DNA of 64,000 bases, from NCBI RefSeq assembly GCF_014651035.1, contig NZ_BMWC01000002.1:744001-808000 (forward strand), written 5' to 3'. The position numbers and the translations under genes were made by a program. Positions 24,439 through 32,995 of this stretch are shown piece after piece. Position 1 is the first letter of the stretch. Every line of letters begins with the position of its first letter. The notes beneath the pieces are model-generated. The model was not told the DNA's origin. It saw only the letters and a list, made by a program, of their open reading frames with translations, and ran no database searches. The DNA is from Streptomyces lomondensis (lineage in GTDB: Bacteria; Actinomycetota; Actinomycetes; Streptomycetales; Streptomycetaceae).

Positions 24439-24795
24439 ATGGGCAAGGGCAAGAGCGACCTCGCGCTCCCGCTGACCGAGTTGGAGAGCTACGGGCGCCG
24501 GCTGCGTTCCATCAAGACCCGGCTGAATCACACCAAGAAGCTCTTCGACTCCTACAAGGACGACATCGGCGACGGCAGCGTCAATGACGCGCTCGGTGAT
24601 TTCGAGTCCAACTGGGAGGACGGGCGTGAGGACATCACGCAGCAGCTCGATGCGCTGGCGAGTATGTCCGATGCCGTGGTGCGCGAGTTCAAGAAACTCG
24701 ACGACGAACTCGCCAAGCAGGTGAACGACGCCATGAAGACCGAGGACAAGCGGGGCGGAAAGGGCGGTAAAGGGGACGGCGGGGGCGGTAAGTAA
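24439..24795 (+). CDS. WXG100-like small helical protein
   Basis: A 118-aa protein made of two predicted helices around a turn carrying NWEDG, a variant of the WXG turn. Helix one contains LESYGRRLRSIKTRLNHTKK, helix two DITQQLDALASMSDAVVREF, and the tail is a Lys/Gly-rich low-complexity stretch. Length and layout match the WXG100 (ESAT-6) family of type VII secretion substrates and resemble the 49231 and 57381 products. The ATG start follows GGGGGA. It is monocistronic, with a strong terminator just after it. The secretion machinery (EssC-like) is 34 kb away. Confidence 0.65.
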   Translation: MGKGKSDLALPLTELESYGRRLRSIKTRLNHTKKLFDSYKDDIGDGSVNDALGDFESNWEDGREDITQQLDALASMSDAVVREFKKLDDELAKQVNDAMKTEDKRGGKGGKGDGGGGK

Positions 24796-24822
24796 GCCGC
24801 CGACCGGCATACCGGCATACGG

Positions 24823-24853
24823 AAAGGCCCCGGATCGGAGATCCGGGGCCTTT
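24823..24853. terminator. Strong bidirectional terminator
   Basis: AAAGGCCCCGGATC and GATCCGGGGCCTTT are perfect 14-bp arms around GGA. The T-run on each strand makes it a canonical intrinsic terminator in both directions. It serves the rightward WXG100-like gene and the leftward double-glycine peptide gene, whose stop is 14 bp away. Confidence 0.92.
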
Positions 24854-24866
24854 CGCGTGCGTTTCG

Positions 24867-25097
24867 TCAGGAAGCGACGGCGGCGTTGAGGTGCAGGTCC
24901 GCCGCGACGCCCTGGGGCGAGACGGCGAGGCCCAGGCCACCGCCGACACCGGCGTTGAGGCCGGCAGCCGACGTCTCGACGTAGACGCCGGCTGCGGCGC
25001 CGGCACCCGCGGCGACGCCGCCCGCCTGGCCGCCGGCAATGGTGTCCAGCTCGGCGTCGGACATCTGGGCGGTCTCGATCTGCGGGGTGAAGGCCAT
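24867..25097 (-). CDS. Double-glycine-leader, bacteriocin-like peptide precursor
   Basis: A 76-aa precursor. The N-terminal part contains MSDAELDTIAGG (12-23), with the acidic helix and GG end of leaders cut by C39-type peptidase transporters or of RiPP precursors. The remaining 53 residues are Gly/Ala/Val-rich (QAGGVAAGAGAAAGVYVE; GLNAGVGGGLGLAV) with no Cys and few Ser/Thr, so lanthionine formation is unlikely. An unmodified membrane-active peptide is more plausible. No ABC transporter, C39 protease or modification enzyme lies in the window. GAAGGGA precedes the ATG. It could also be a non-bacteriocin secreted peptide that uses the same leader type. Confidence 0.65.
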   Translation of the reverse strand: MAFTPQIETAQMSDAELDTIAGGQAGGVAAGAGAAAGVYVETSAAGLNAGVGGGLGLAVSPQGVAADLHLNAAVAS

Positions 25098-25388
25098 GAG
25101 GGGTGGTTCCCTTCGTTTCAAAAATTCGAAGTGCTGGAGCGCGACTGATCAAAGCACGTCGGGAGAAGGGTCGGCCAGTCAGCGGATATGGACGCGCGGT
25201 GACTTTCGCCCGCCCAATTCATGACTGTGACCATTCGGTCATCGAAAGGTCCCTCACCTTCACATGTCCCACCGATCCGGCGGACGGAATCACGCCGCCC
25301 GCCCCTGGAGGTGAGCGGGGCTCGTTTTCTACCCGCGTTCCCTACGACCTGTCGGTGAACGGTGTGCAGATCCGTGGGAGTTTCGGGA

Positions 25389-26441
25389 TCAGCGGTTCAC
25401 CGACTGGATCTCCCGCACCGCCACGTCCTGGGTCGTACCGAATGTGCCGTCGGGGAGGTCACCGCCGTCGCCGTCCGTGCTGGTCCAGCTGATCTTCCAG
25501 GTGACCGTGGCCCGCAGTGAGTAGGGGCCGTCGGAGCCCGTCGCGCGCTGGTAGCTCACGCCGCAGGGCGGTGTCCGGTCGGCCTTGCCCTTCGCGTACG
25601 GTTCGCCGATGCTGCCGTCGTCGTTGATCGCGCAGTTGCCGGAAGCGGGGTAGGTCTGGGCGTCGGCCGTGCCCGGCTCGATGTGCAGGGAGACCGGCTC
25701 CGCCGTGGTGGTCGCCGACAGGCCCGTGCCGGGCAGGCTCGCCGTCACCGACAGCTTCTTGAACCTGGCCTTGTCGAGCCAGACCCAGGTGGGGAGGTTG
25801 ACGGTCGACCTGCCCGCCGGGGCCATCTCGATCTCCGTGCCGGGGACGGGGAGTTCGTCGTAGGCGTACTCGGCGAGAACCTGCGGGGAGACGGCCAGGG
25901 GCTCGTTCGGGGGTTGGCCCTCGTCGACCCAGAAGGGCGGCTTGTCGCAGGACATGGCTTCGGGGTCGTCCTTGCGGTTGGGGTTCACTGCCGCAGCCCA
26001 GAACATTCCCTCGCCCTGCTTGTCGAGGTTGTAGTTCTTGTAGGGGTGCCCGTTCTTGTACCGCTGGTCCAGCATCTCACCGATGATGTCGCCGATACCG
26101 TCGAGGAACGCGATGCCGTCCATGCCCCGCCACGCCTTCACCGTGGCCTGGATCTCCTTGGGCGAGAACGCCGGTTCGTACCAGCAGGCCGGGGGCGTCC
26201 AGTTGCTGTCGGCCGAGGACAGTGAGCCGGTCCTGGCAGTACTGCGAGCTCCGTTGACCGTCGTCCGCACCTTGGTCTGGACGGTGATGTTCCGCCCCTT
26301 CGTACCGCCCTGCGCGTCGCCCAGGCTGGCCCCGTCGCCCGTTTTGCTTCCGGCCTGGGCCATCGACGGCACGAGAGCCAACGGGAGGGCGAGCAGGGTG
26401 GCGATCCGCACTCGCGAACGCATGGGGATCAAGGCCGGCAC
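25389..26441 (-). CDS. Secreted protein of pair C, last gene of the tad operon
   Basis: A 350-aa exported paralogue. Signal peptide: VRIATLLALPLALVPSMAQAG. Family blocks: DSNWTPPACWYEPAFSPKE, YKNYNLDKQGEGMFWAA, PFWVDEGQPP, VNLPTWVWLDKARFKK, TAEPVSLHIEPGTADAQ, GNCAINDDGSIGEPYAKGKA, TPPCGVSYQRATG, and the end DVAVREIQSVNR. The GTG start overlaps the lipoprotein stop by 13 bp and has AGGAG at a good distance; an ATG at 26423 is an alternative. It closes the leftward run that begins with cpaB, which ties this family to the Tad pilus. An adhesin or pilus-associated surface role is inferred. Confidence 0.8.
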   Translation of the reverse strand: MPALIPMRSRVRIATLLALPLALVPSMAQAGSKTGDGASLGDAQGGTKGRNITVQTKVRTTVNGARSTARTGSLSSADSNWTPPACWYEPAFSPKEIQATVKAWRGMDGIAFLDGIGDIIGEMLDQRYKNGHPYKNYNLDKQGEGMFWAAAVNPNRKDDPEAMSCDKPPFWVDEGQPPNEPLAVSPQVLAEYAYDELPVPGTEIEMAPAGRSTVNLPTWVWLDKARFKKLSVTASLPGTGLSATTTAEPVSLHIEPGTADAQTYPASGNCAINDDGSIGEPYAKGKADRTPPCGVSYQRATGSDGPYSLRATVTWKISWTSTDGDGGDLPDGTFGTTQDVAVREIQSVNR

Positions 26442-27097
26442 CGCTCCGCTCCTCGCTCGGACGACACCTTGACGGTCTGCCAGACTCCCTGGGCGTTCTT
26501 CTCCATGCGCGCGTTGTAGGAGACGTAGTCGTCCGCGTCACCGGGCGTCCTCTTGACCTGCTTGGTCTTGCGGTCCTTGCTGTAGGACTTCGTCTCGTCG
26601 CCGCAGTACGTCACCGTGGCGGACGTGGTGCCGTTCAGCGTGACGTCCCGGTCGTAGTAGCGCGTGACGCCGGCCCACGAGGTGCCGGAGTCGTAGAAGG
26701 ACTTGATGTACGTCGCGGCAGCGAGCAGCGCGTCGCCCTTGCTGTAGAACTTCAGGGCCGGGTGCTTCCCGGCGTCGACGGTGATGGCCTCGTCGATCGA
26801 GTTGATCATCCGCTCGTTGTCCGCGAGCACGGCGTCCTTGGCCTCGTCGCCGGTCGTGCCGCCCTCGAAGACGTTCTCGACGTCGGACGGCAGCTTGATC
26901 TCCGGCCGCTCAATGCCATCACCCGCGGCCGACTCCGACGGCGCCGCCGACCCCGGCCCCGTGTCGGCCCCCGCGATCTCGTCGCTGGTCTTCGAGTCCG
27001 AGCCGCCGGAACTGTCCGAGCCGCCGCAGCCCGTCAGCAGCAGCGCCACCGCCGCGGTCAGGGCGGTGGCGGCCGCCGTGGTCGTGCGTGTGCGCAT
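26429..27097 (-). CDS. Lipoprotein of pair C
   Basis: A 222-aa lipoprotein with lipobox LLLTGC (Cys near 24), the acidic/Ser linker ending SDEIAGADTGPG, then IERPEIKLPSDVENVFEGG. It continues with VTYCGDETKSYSKDRKTKQV with the central Cys, a VWQTVKVSSERGAERCRP ending and the final Cys. These are the best-conserved landmarks of the family and match pair E closely. The ATG start follows GGAGGT. It lies 72 bp after the tadG-like gene on the same strand with no terminator between, so it is very likely part of the tad transcript. Confidence 0.8.
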   Translation of the reverse strand: MRTRTTTAAATALTAAVALLLTGCGGSDSSGGSDSKTSDEIAGADTGPGSAAPSESAAGDGIERPEIKLPSDVENVFEGGTTGDEAKDAVLADNERMINSIDEAITVDAGKHPALKFYSKGDALLAAATYIKSFYDSGTSWAGVTRYYDRDVTLNGTTSATVTYCGDETKSYSKDRKTKQVKRTPGDADDYVSYNARMEKNAQGVWQTVKVSSERGAERCRP

Positions 27098-27169
27098 GGG
27101 GTTGTACCTCCAGTGGGGGGAATCGTGCTCAGCGGAGCCGCGAGGGGCGGGGAACGAGGACGGCGGGCC

Positions 27170-27640
27170 TCAGCCGACCTCGTTCTGCGCCACCGCCTGT
27201 CCGTGGACCACCACGTCACCGCCGTAGAACATCCCGGTGAAGACCGGGGAGTACGTGAGCTGCACCTCGACCTCCACCTGCTCGGCGTCCGCCGCCACGC
27301 AGTGGGTCGCCGCGATGTCCGCGCCCGTCATGTCCATCTCGCGGGCGAAGGCCTTCACGCGGGCGTTGCAGTTCTCGAAGTTGATCGGCGCCGGGCCGCC
27401 CTCGTTCTCGTAGAGGGCATCGCGGTCGATGTCCTGCGCGGCGTAACGGGCGGCCTGTTCGGCGATGTCGGCGGCGCGCTCCCGCTTGGAGATGGACAGG
27501 CCGCCGTCGATGACGAACGCCGACAGGGAGAGGAAGACCAGGGCGAAGATGATGACCGCTCCGGCGCCCGAGCCCCGGTCGTCCAGATGGGCGCGACGGG
27601 CGGCCCAGCCCGACCGCCGGTCCAGCCGCAGGTGTCTCAC
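27170..27640 (-). CDS. TadG-like Tad pilus pseudopilin
   Basis: A 156-aa protein with a short cytoplasmic head (DDRGSGAGAVIIFALVFLSL) that runs straight into a membrane helix. The following FVIDGGLSISKRERAADIAEQAARYAAQDID is the typical start of Putative Flp pilus-assembly TadG-like proteins. The conserved Glu at +5 after the Gly is missing, as in other TadG-type proteins, so cleavage by the prepilin peptidase is uncertain. A Cys-containing extracytoplasmic part follows. The GTG start has GGAGG and overlaps the preceding stop by 4 bp (GTGA), showing tight coupling. Confidence 0.75.
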   Translation of the reverse strand: MRHLRLDRRSGWAARRAHLDDRGSGAGAVIIFALVFLSLSAFVIDGGLSISKRERAADIAEQAARYAAQDIDRDALYENEGGPAPINFENCNARVKAFAREMDMTGADIAATHCVAADAEQVEVEVQLTYSPVFTGMFYGGDVVVHGQAVAQNEVG

Positions 27641-28065
27641 GCCGACCTCCGGAACGGGTCGAGCGGGGAGCTGAAGCTGGCCGACAGGGTCGTCGGGATG
27701 TCGAGGCCGAGCATGGCGAGGCCCCGCACCTGGCAGCTCACCTCGACCGTGAAGATGGTGTCCGGCTCGAAGCCCTGGCTCGTCTGGACGACCGACACCG
27801 GGCCCGAGCAGACGTCCGCCAGGTTCGCCTCCGCGGCCTTCTTGGCCTCGGCCATGGCCAGGGCGTGGTTCTTCTGGATCGAGCCCGCGCGGGCCGCGTC
27901 CCGGGCCGCCCCGTCGAGTGCTCCCCGGCCGTCCACGAGCTGGCCGAAGGCCACCAGGACGAGGATGAAAAGGATCATCACCGGTGCGAGGATCACGACT
28001 TCCACCGTGGACAGGCCCCGGTCGTCCCCCGGCCGGCGGCTCTTGAGCGAAGGAGAGACGGTCAT
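27637..28065 (-). CDS. TadE-like pseudopilin (second copy)
   Basis: A 142-aa pseudopilin with a class IVb-type leader, DDRG, followed by LSTVEVVILAPVMILFILV. Gly then Glu at +5 is the recognised prepilin site and the following hydrophobic stretch is the membrane helix. The mature part has two Cys (DVCSGP, VSCQVRG), probably a disulphide. The ATG directly follows the stop of the upstream TadE gene (TGAATG). It should be processed by the peptidase at 14806 and act as a minor pilin or assembly factor. Confidence 0.82.
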   Translation of the reverse strand: MTVSPSLKSRRPGDDRGLSTVEVVILAPVMILFILVLVAFGQLVDGRGALDGAARDAARAGSIQKNHALAMAEAKKAAEANLADVCSGPVSVVQTSQGFEPDTIFTVEVSCQVRGLAMLGLDIPTTLSASFSSPLDPFRRSA

Positions 28066-28527
28066 TCAGTTCCCTTCCTCCTGTACGAACCGCTCCACCG
28101 GCCCGGCCGACTGCGCGTGCACCGTCAGATCCAGCCCGGGAAACACCGTGGGCACCCTCGCCGCGATCTCCACGCCCACCGTGTTCGGCTCCGGCTGGAG
28201 CATCGTCACGTCCGGGGACAGCACCAGCTGCGGGCCCAGCTGGCGGATGTAGCTGTCGACCACGTCCCGTGCCTCGCCCCGCCACGCGCCCGGCTGTTCG
28301 TCGGCCGTGGCGCGCGCCTTGCGCGCTCCGGCCTGGGCCGCCGCCTGGGCCACGTGGTCCGCGAAGAAGTACAGGGCGAACTGCACCGTCGCGAAGATCA
28401 TGAAGAAGAGGACCGGGGTGAGCAGCACGAACTCGATCGCGGTCATGCCTGAGTCGCCGCGGGCGGCCGCGCGTCTGCGTGCGGTCTCCACCCTGCGACG
28501 TACTCGTCTGCTCACGTCTGCCGGCAT
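28066..28527 (-). CDS. TadE-like pseudopilin (first copy)
   Basis: A 153-aa pseudopilin with an Arg-rich N-terminus (SRRVRRRVETARRR) and the processing site GDSGMTAIEFVLLTPVLFFM. Cleavage is predicted after Gly, with Glu at +5. The helix is followed by an Ala/Gln-rich stalk and a beta-rich end. It belongs to the TadE family, minor pilins needed for Flp pilus assembly. Start choice is uncertain: ATG at 28527 or GTG at 28515; neither has a strong ribosome site. It lies 29 bp after flp. Confidence 0.82.
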   Translation of the reverse strand: MPADVSRRVRRRVETARRRAAARGDSGMTAIEFVLLTPVLFFMIFATVQFALYFFADHVAQAAAQAGARKARATADEQPGAWRGEARDVVDSYIRQLGPQLVLSPDVTMLQPEPNTVGVEIAARVPTVFPGLDLTVHAQSAGPVERFVQEEGN

Positions 28528-28556
28528 CCCCGTGAACCCCGTTGCCCCTGAGAAGA

Positions 28557-28808
28557 TCAGCAGGTCTTGCCCGCGTCGGCGCCCTTGATGCAGTCGCCCA
28601 CCTTGTTGGCGCCCTCGCTCAGCGCGGCGTTGATGATGGCGGCCACGACACCGACGATCGCCACGACGACCGCCGAGATGATGACCCACTCGACCGCGGA
28701 GGCACCGCGGTCCAGTTCACCGGAGCGGGCGCGCTCGGTGCGGGCCTGGAGGAAGGTGACGAGGAAGTCCACGGCGGGGATGCCGGTGTGGAAGGTGCGT
28801 CCGTTCAT
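28557..28808 (-). CDS. flp: Flp-type major pilin precursor
   Basis: An 83-aa prepilin. A 35-residue leader ends LDRG, followed by ASAVEWVIISAVVVAIVGVV. Gly at -1 and Glu40 at +5 are the class IVb prepilin signature, and W replaces the usual Tyr at +6. The mature pilin is 48 residues: one hydrophobic helix and a short tail with two Cys (DCIKGADAGKTC) that can form a loop. Actinobacterial Flp pilins are similarly short. It is the structural subunit of the pilus encoded here. Gene order tadC-flp-tadE is as in other Gram-positive Tad loci. Confidence 0.88.
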   Translation of the reverse strand: MNGRTFHTGIPAVDFLVTFLQARTERARSGELDRGASAVEWVIISAVVVAIVGVVAAIINAALSEGANKVGDCIKGADAGKTC

Positions 28809-28863
28809 GACGTCTTGTCCTTTCGAGATCCGTTCGGGGAGGTTCTTCAGTCGGTAGGCCGGC

Positions 28864-29787
28864 TCACTGCACCTGGAACACCCGCATCGCCGCCGGAAAG
28901 ATCAGGAACACCAGGAACCCGGCGCACAGCAGCAGCTGCGCCACGAGCATCGACTGGGACTTCTCGCCCGCGCTGCCCTCGATCTCGGCGAGTTCGCGGT
29001 GCCGCATGGTCTCGGCGCGGGAGGCGAGGGACTCGCGCACCTTGGCGCCGTCGTCCGCGACCAGGGCGAGGGAGGCGGAGAGGTCCTTGAGCTCCTCGAC
29101 GCCGATCTCCTCACCGAGCTGGCCGAGCGCCTGCCACTGGCTGAGGCCGGTGATACGGGCGTCGGAGAGGGCGTTCTTGATGCGCTGGCTGGCCCAGCCG
29201 TCGGACACCTCGGCCGCCGCCATCAAGGCCTCCGGCAGACCGCGTCCGCCGGCCAGGCTCATCGACACCAGGTCGAGGTACGCCCCGATCACGCGCCGCA
29301 GGTCGCGCCGCTTCTCGGCCGCGTCCCGCCGTACCTCCAGGTCGGGCAGGAAGAAGAAGACCACCGCGCACAGCAGCGCCAGCCAGACCGGGATGATCGG
29401 GCTCCTGCCGAAGCCCAGCGTGTAGACGATGGCGAACAGGAACGGGCCGAAGAACAGGCCCGCCACGCCCAGCAGCACCTTCGTCGCCAGGAACTTCTCC
29501 CAGCTGCGGTCCAGCACGGCCAGGTCCGCGCGCAGCGAGCGCTGCTCCCAGCCCTGCTGGAGGTAGAACTCGGAGACGCGGATGCCGACTTCGGCCCGCA
29601 GCGAGCCGAAGCGCCCGGTGTCCCGCTCGGTGCGCGCCGACTCGTACGCCGAGCCGCGGGCCCGCATCGCGTCGATCCGCGCGACCTGGGAGATCGCGCT
29701 CCGCTTGCCGGGCATGAGGGCGCGGACGAGGGCGTAGATGCCCAGGCCGATGACGGCGCCGACGACGAGCGGCATCGTGAGGTTCAC
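28864..29787 (-). CDS. tadC: Tad pilus inner-membrane platform protein TadC
   Basis: A 307-aa GspF/T2SSF-domain membrane protein. Helices lie near residues 5-23, about 105-150 and at the C-terminus (LLLCAGFLVFLIFPAAMRVF). The cytoplasmic T2SSF core is recognisable in YLDLVSMSLAGGRGLPEALM and ELKDLSASLALVADDGAKVRESLASRAETMRHRELAEIEG. TadC and TadB form the platform that couples the ATPase to pilin extraction. The start overlaps the tadB stop by 4 bp. A 55-bp gap with a ribosome site separates it from flp. Confidence 0.88.
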   Translation of the reverse strand: MNLTMPLVVGAVIGLGIYALVRALMPGKRSAISQVARIDAMRARGSAYESARTERDTGRFGSLRAEVGIRVSEFYLQQGWEQRSLRADLAVLDRSWEKFLATKVLLGVAGLFFGPFLFAIVYTLGFGRSPIIPVWLALLCAVVFFFLPDLEVRRDAAEKRRDLRRVIGAYLDLVSMSLAGGRGLPEALMAAAEVSDGWASQRIKNALSDARITGLSQWQALGQLGEEIGVEELKDLSASLALVADDGAKVRESLASRAETMRHRELAEIEGSAGEKSQSMLVAQLLLCAGFLVFLIFPAAMRVFQVQ

Positions 29788-30773
29788 CGGCGTACCCCCT
29801 CTTCCTGCGGCAGCTGCTGCTGGGGCTGCTGCGACGGCGTCCTGGGACGGACGAACTGGACGGCTGCCTCGTCACGGACCAGGAAGCGTTCGGGCGTCTC
29901 GATGGTGGACAGCTTGCGCAGCCACCAGAAGCCCAGCGCGAACAGGCCGCAGACACAGGCCAGGACGAGCTGGCCGACGGCCGTGCCGTACGGCTCCACG
30001 AAGTCGCGGTTGAAGATCGACAGGCCGAGGACGAAGGCGATGGAGACCGCGACGACGATCTGCACCGAGCGGCGGGTCGAGGCGCGCTGCGCCATCACGC
30101 GCTGGCGCATGTCGACCTCCTCGCGGGCCGACTTGGCCAGGGCGCCCAGCACCTGGCGCAGACCGGGGCCGCGCAGCCGGGCGTTGAGGATCAGGGCCGC
30201 GACGATGATGTCGGCGGAGGCGTCGTCGATCTCGTCGGCGAGGTGCTGGAGCGCCTCGGGCAGCGGGGTGCGGGCGCGCAGGCGGTCGACGAGGGCGTCG
30301 AGGTGGGGCCGCAGGACGGGGGCGGCGGCGCGGGCGGAGGCCGGGATGGCCTGCTCCAGGCCGACGGCGCCGGCGATGGTGTCGCGCAGGGACTCCGTCC
30401 AGGAGGCCAGGGCCTCCACGCGGCGCATGGCGGCCCGTTCCTCGCCGGCGCCGCCGAACAGGCGGTCCCAGAAGAAGACGAGGACGCCGGCCGCGATGCC
30501 CGCGACGGCCCAGCGGGTGAGGACGAGGACGACCAGGCCGACGATGGCGGCGAGCGAGCCGCGCTGACCGGCGAAGCGGATGAGTTCGCTCGCCCGCTGG
30601 GCGGCCTTCTGCTTCTCGTGGTCGGGCTTGGCGGGCAGTCCGCGGACGGCGACGAGCAGGAGGGCGAGGCCGCCGCCGACGGCGACGCCGCTGCCGATCG
30701 AGTACAGGACGGTGGTGGAGAACAGGCCGCCCATGGTGCCGAGCGAGCCGAGTGCGGCGAGAGTGGTGGTCAT
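29784..30773 (-). CDS. tadB: Tad pilus inner-membrane platform protein TadB
   Basis: A 329-aa T2SSF-domain membrane protein. Two N-terminal helices, a cytoplasmic helical core (VEALASWTESLRDTIAGAVG; LRQVLGALAKSAREEVDMRQ) and two more helices (VVAVSIAFVLGLSIF, LVLACVCGLFALGFWW) match TadB. The Pro/Gln-rich C-terminus (SQQPQQQLPQEEG) is probably disordered. It is coupled to tadC and follows cpaF by only 7 bp. With TadC it anchors the CpaF ATPase at the membrane. Confidence 0.87.
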   Translation of the reverse strand: MTTTLAALGSLGTMGGLFSTTVLYSIGSGVAVGGGLALLLVAVRGLPAKPDHEKQKAAQRASELIRFAGQRGSLAAIVGLVVLVLTRWAVAGIAAGVLVFFWDRLFGGAGEERAAMRRVEALASWTESLRDTIAGAVGLEQAIPASARAAAPVLRPHLDALVDRLRARTPLPEALQHLADEIDDASADIIVAALILNARLRGPGLRQVLGALAKSAREEVDMRQRVMAQRASTRRSVQIVVAVSIAFVLGLSIFNRDFVEPYGTAVGQLVLACVCGLFALGFWWLRKLSTIETPERFLVRDEAAVQFVRPRTPSQQPQQQLPQEEGVRR

Positions 30774-30780
30774 CGCCGGC

Positions 30781-32088
30781 TCACCCCCAGGTCCCGGACG
30801 GCCGGTAGCCGTGTGCCATCAGTTCCTCCAGGCAGGCTATGGGGGCGTGCGGCACGACCCGGCCGTCGGGGGCCTCCGCGAACACCTCGCTGGACAGGAC
30901 GCGCCCGTCGACGCCGTTGACCTCGCGCACGGAGGTGACCATGCGCTGGAGGCGGCCGCCGTTGCCGAAGTTGTTGCGCCGCTGGATGAAGACGACGAAG
31001 TTCACCGCGCCCGCGATCAGCATCTGGCTGGCCTCGATGGGCAGCCGCTCGGAGGCCTGCAACGCGTACGTGGAAATACGGTTGAACACCTCGCTGGAGC
31101 TGTTGGCGTGGATCGTGGACAGCGAACCGTCGTTGCCCTGGGACATCGCGTTGAGCATCGTGACGATCTCGTCGCCGAGGACCTCGCCGACGATGACCCG
31201 GGAGGGGTTCATACGCAGCGACCGGCGCACCAGCTCCGCCATCGAGATGGCGCCCTGGCCCTCGGAGTTGGGCAGCCGCTCCTCGAAGGCGACGACGTTG
31301 GGGTGCAGGTCGGGGAAGGTGTCGAGGCCGAGCTCCAGGGCCCGTTCGACGGTGATGAGGCGCTCGTGCGGCGGGATCTCGTTGGCGAGGGCGCGCAGCA
31401 GCGTGGTCTTACCGGCGTTGGTGGCGCCGGCGATCATGATGTTCTTGCGGGCGCGGACCGCGCAGGCCAGGAAGTGGGCGACCTCGGGGGTGAGCGTGCC
31501 GTTGCCGACGAGGTCGGAGATGAACACCTTGCCCATGCGGGCGCGGCGGATGGACAGCGCCGGGCGCCGCGCCACGTCCATGACGGCAGACAGTCGCGAA
31601 CCGTCGGGCAGGCGCAGGTCGAGCTGCGGGTTGGCCGAGTCGAAGGGGCGGGAGGACAGGCCCGAGTAGGCGCCGAGGACCTGGATGAGCTCGATGAGCT
31701 CCTCGTCGGTCTCGGCGACCGGGTCGCCCTTCTCCTCGCGCCCGTCGGCGTATCCGACGAAGACCTGGTCGCAGCCGTTGATGTCGATGTTCTCGACCTC
31801 GGGGTTGTCCAGCAGCGGCTGGAGCCGGCCGACGCCGAACAGGGCGGCGTGCACGGCGGCCGCGTACTGCTCCTCGGTCTCGGCGTCCAGCGGCGTACGG
31901 CCCGCGTTGATCTCGGCGCGGGCGTACTCCTCCAGGATCTGGGCTATGACGGCACGGGCGTACTGCCGCTCGTCCTCCGTGGACATCGGAGTGACGTTGT
32001 TGAGCTGGTCCTGTCGGCGCTGCTCGGCGATGCGGTCGCCGGCGTCCTGGCGGAACCGCTTGACCAACTGGTGGTCGACAGCGGTCAT
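30781..32088 (-). CDS. cpaF: CpaF/TadA family secretion ATPase
   Basis: A 435-aa hexameric ATPase that powers pilus assembly. The N-terminal domain (to about 200) includes ENIDINGCDQVFVGYADG. The Walker A is GATNAGKT (221-228), with the family sequence LITVERALELGL, the Walker B region RVIVGEVLGDEIVTMLNAM and the His box STIHANSS. ALEL replaces the usual E-D-x-x-E-L Asp box in ERALELGL; the role of this change is unclear. Start ATG overlaps the tadZ stop by 4 bp. All core catalytic motifs are intact, so it should be functional. Confidence 0.92.
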   Translation of the reverse strand: MTAVDHQLVKRFRQDAGDRIAEQRRQDQLNNVTPMSTEDERQYARAVIAQILEEYARAEINAGRTPLDAETEEQYAAAVHAALFGVGRLQPLLDNPEVENIDINGCDQVFVGYADGREEKGDPVAETDEELIELIQVLGAYSGLSSRPFDSANPQLDLRLPDGSRLSAVMDVARRPALSIRRARMGKVFISDLVGNGTLTPEVAHFLACAVRARKNIMIAGATNAGKTTLLRALANEIPPHERLITVERALELGLDTFPDLHPNVVAFEERLPNSEGQGAISMAELVRRSLRMNPSRVIVGEVLGDEIVTMLNAMSQGNDGSLSTIHANSSSEVFNRISTYALQASERLPIEASQMLIAGAVNFVVFIQRRNNFGNGGRLQRMVTSVREVNGVDGRVLSSEVFAEAPDGRVVPHAPIACLEELMAHGYRPSGTWG

Positions 32089-32978
32089 GCGCCGGCCCCC
32101 GCGTGGCCCTGCATCTGGCCAGGGTGGCTGTGCTGCGTGTGGTGGGGCTGCTGGGCCTGGTTCGCCTGGGCGGAGGCGGCCCAGGCGGCGCCGTACTGCT
32201 GGTAGAGGTCGGCGGCGACCTTGCGGGCCGAGCGGATCAGCAGCGACTTGTCGAGACGGCCGCGCTTGCGGCCGGCCAGCTGGTCGGCGCCGGCCGGGTC
32301 GTCGGCGATGGTGCCGACCACGCGGGCGCCGGTCTGGGCGTGCACGAGCATGTCGTTGACCTGCGAGGCGAGCTTGCCCGCGGTGGCCGTGTCGGCGATC
32401 AGGACGACGCCGATCATGGGCATGGCGAGGCTGGCGGCGCCGCGCGGTCCGCCGTGCAGCTTCCCGGCGAGGGCGGCGGCACGGTCGCGGACCCGCGCGA
32501 GGGCCTCCGGCTCGGTGCGCGAGATGAGCAGCACCAGCGAGGCGTGCGGGAACAGTTCGACGGCAGGGGTGTCCCCGCTGACGCGTCCGCAGTCGGCGAT
32601 GACGTCGGCGGCGGCGTGCGGGGAGTCGGCGAGGGCGGCGAAGGCGTGCCCGAGGGTGGGCCACAGGCCCGCGAGCCCGGCGGCCTGCTCGGCGATACCG
32701 AGCCCGACGAGCACCTCCAGTCCCCCGCTCAGCGGCTGTACGTGGTCCCAGAGCTGGTCGGGGACGAGGCCGCGGCGCGCGGTCGCGGCGATGGACAGCA
32801 TGCCGGTGTTGGGGTTGAGCGGTCCGCCGTGCGCGGCGGCACTGCGGTAGACGAGGTCACCGCCCGCCGGGTCCGCCTCGGCGAGCAGGACGCGCCGCGG
32901 CCAGACCGCCGCGAGGGCGACGGCCGCGGTGGTGACGCCGGGGGAACCCTTGTCGGCGGCGAGAGCGATGAGCGCCAT
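32085..32978 (-). CDS. tadZ: TadZ/CpaE-like ParA-family ATPase
   Basis: A 297-aa P-loop protein of the SIMIBI class. The N-terminus ALIALAADKGSPGVTTAAVA contains a deviant Walker A (KGSPGVTT), and VLLAEADPAGGDLVYR contains the Walker A' Asp. TadZ/CpaE proteins localise the pilus machine at a cell pole or site. The C-terminus is Gln/His/Ala-rich low complexity. It lies between cpaB and cpaF with an ATGA overlap to cpaF. The function is inferred from this order and the deviant P-loop. Confidence 0.82.
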   Translation of the reverse strand: MALIALAADKGSPGVTTAAVALAAVWPRRVLLAEADPAGGDLVYRSAAAHGGPLNPNTGMLSIAATARRGLVPDQLWDHVQPLSGGLEVLVGLGIAEQAAGLAGLWPTLGHAFAALADSPHAAADVIADCGRVSGDTPAVELFPHASLVLLISRTEPEALARVRDRAAALAGKLHGGPRGAASLAMPMIGVVLIADTATAGKLASQVNDMLVHAQTGARVVGTIADDPAGADQLAGRKRGRLDKSLLIRSARKVAADLYQQYGAAWAASAQANQAQQPHHTQHSHPGQMQGHAGAGA

Positions 32979-32995
32979 GGGGTGGGTGCCGCCTT

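Noticed and set aside
24867..25097. Lanthipeptide precursor
   Set aside because: The core has no Cys and almost no Ser/Thr, and no modification enzyme is nearby; kept only as a double-glycine-leader peptide.
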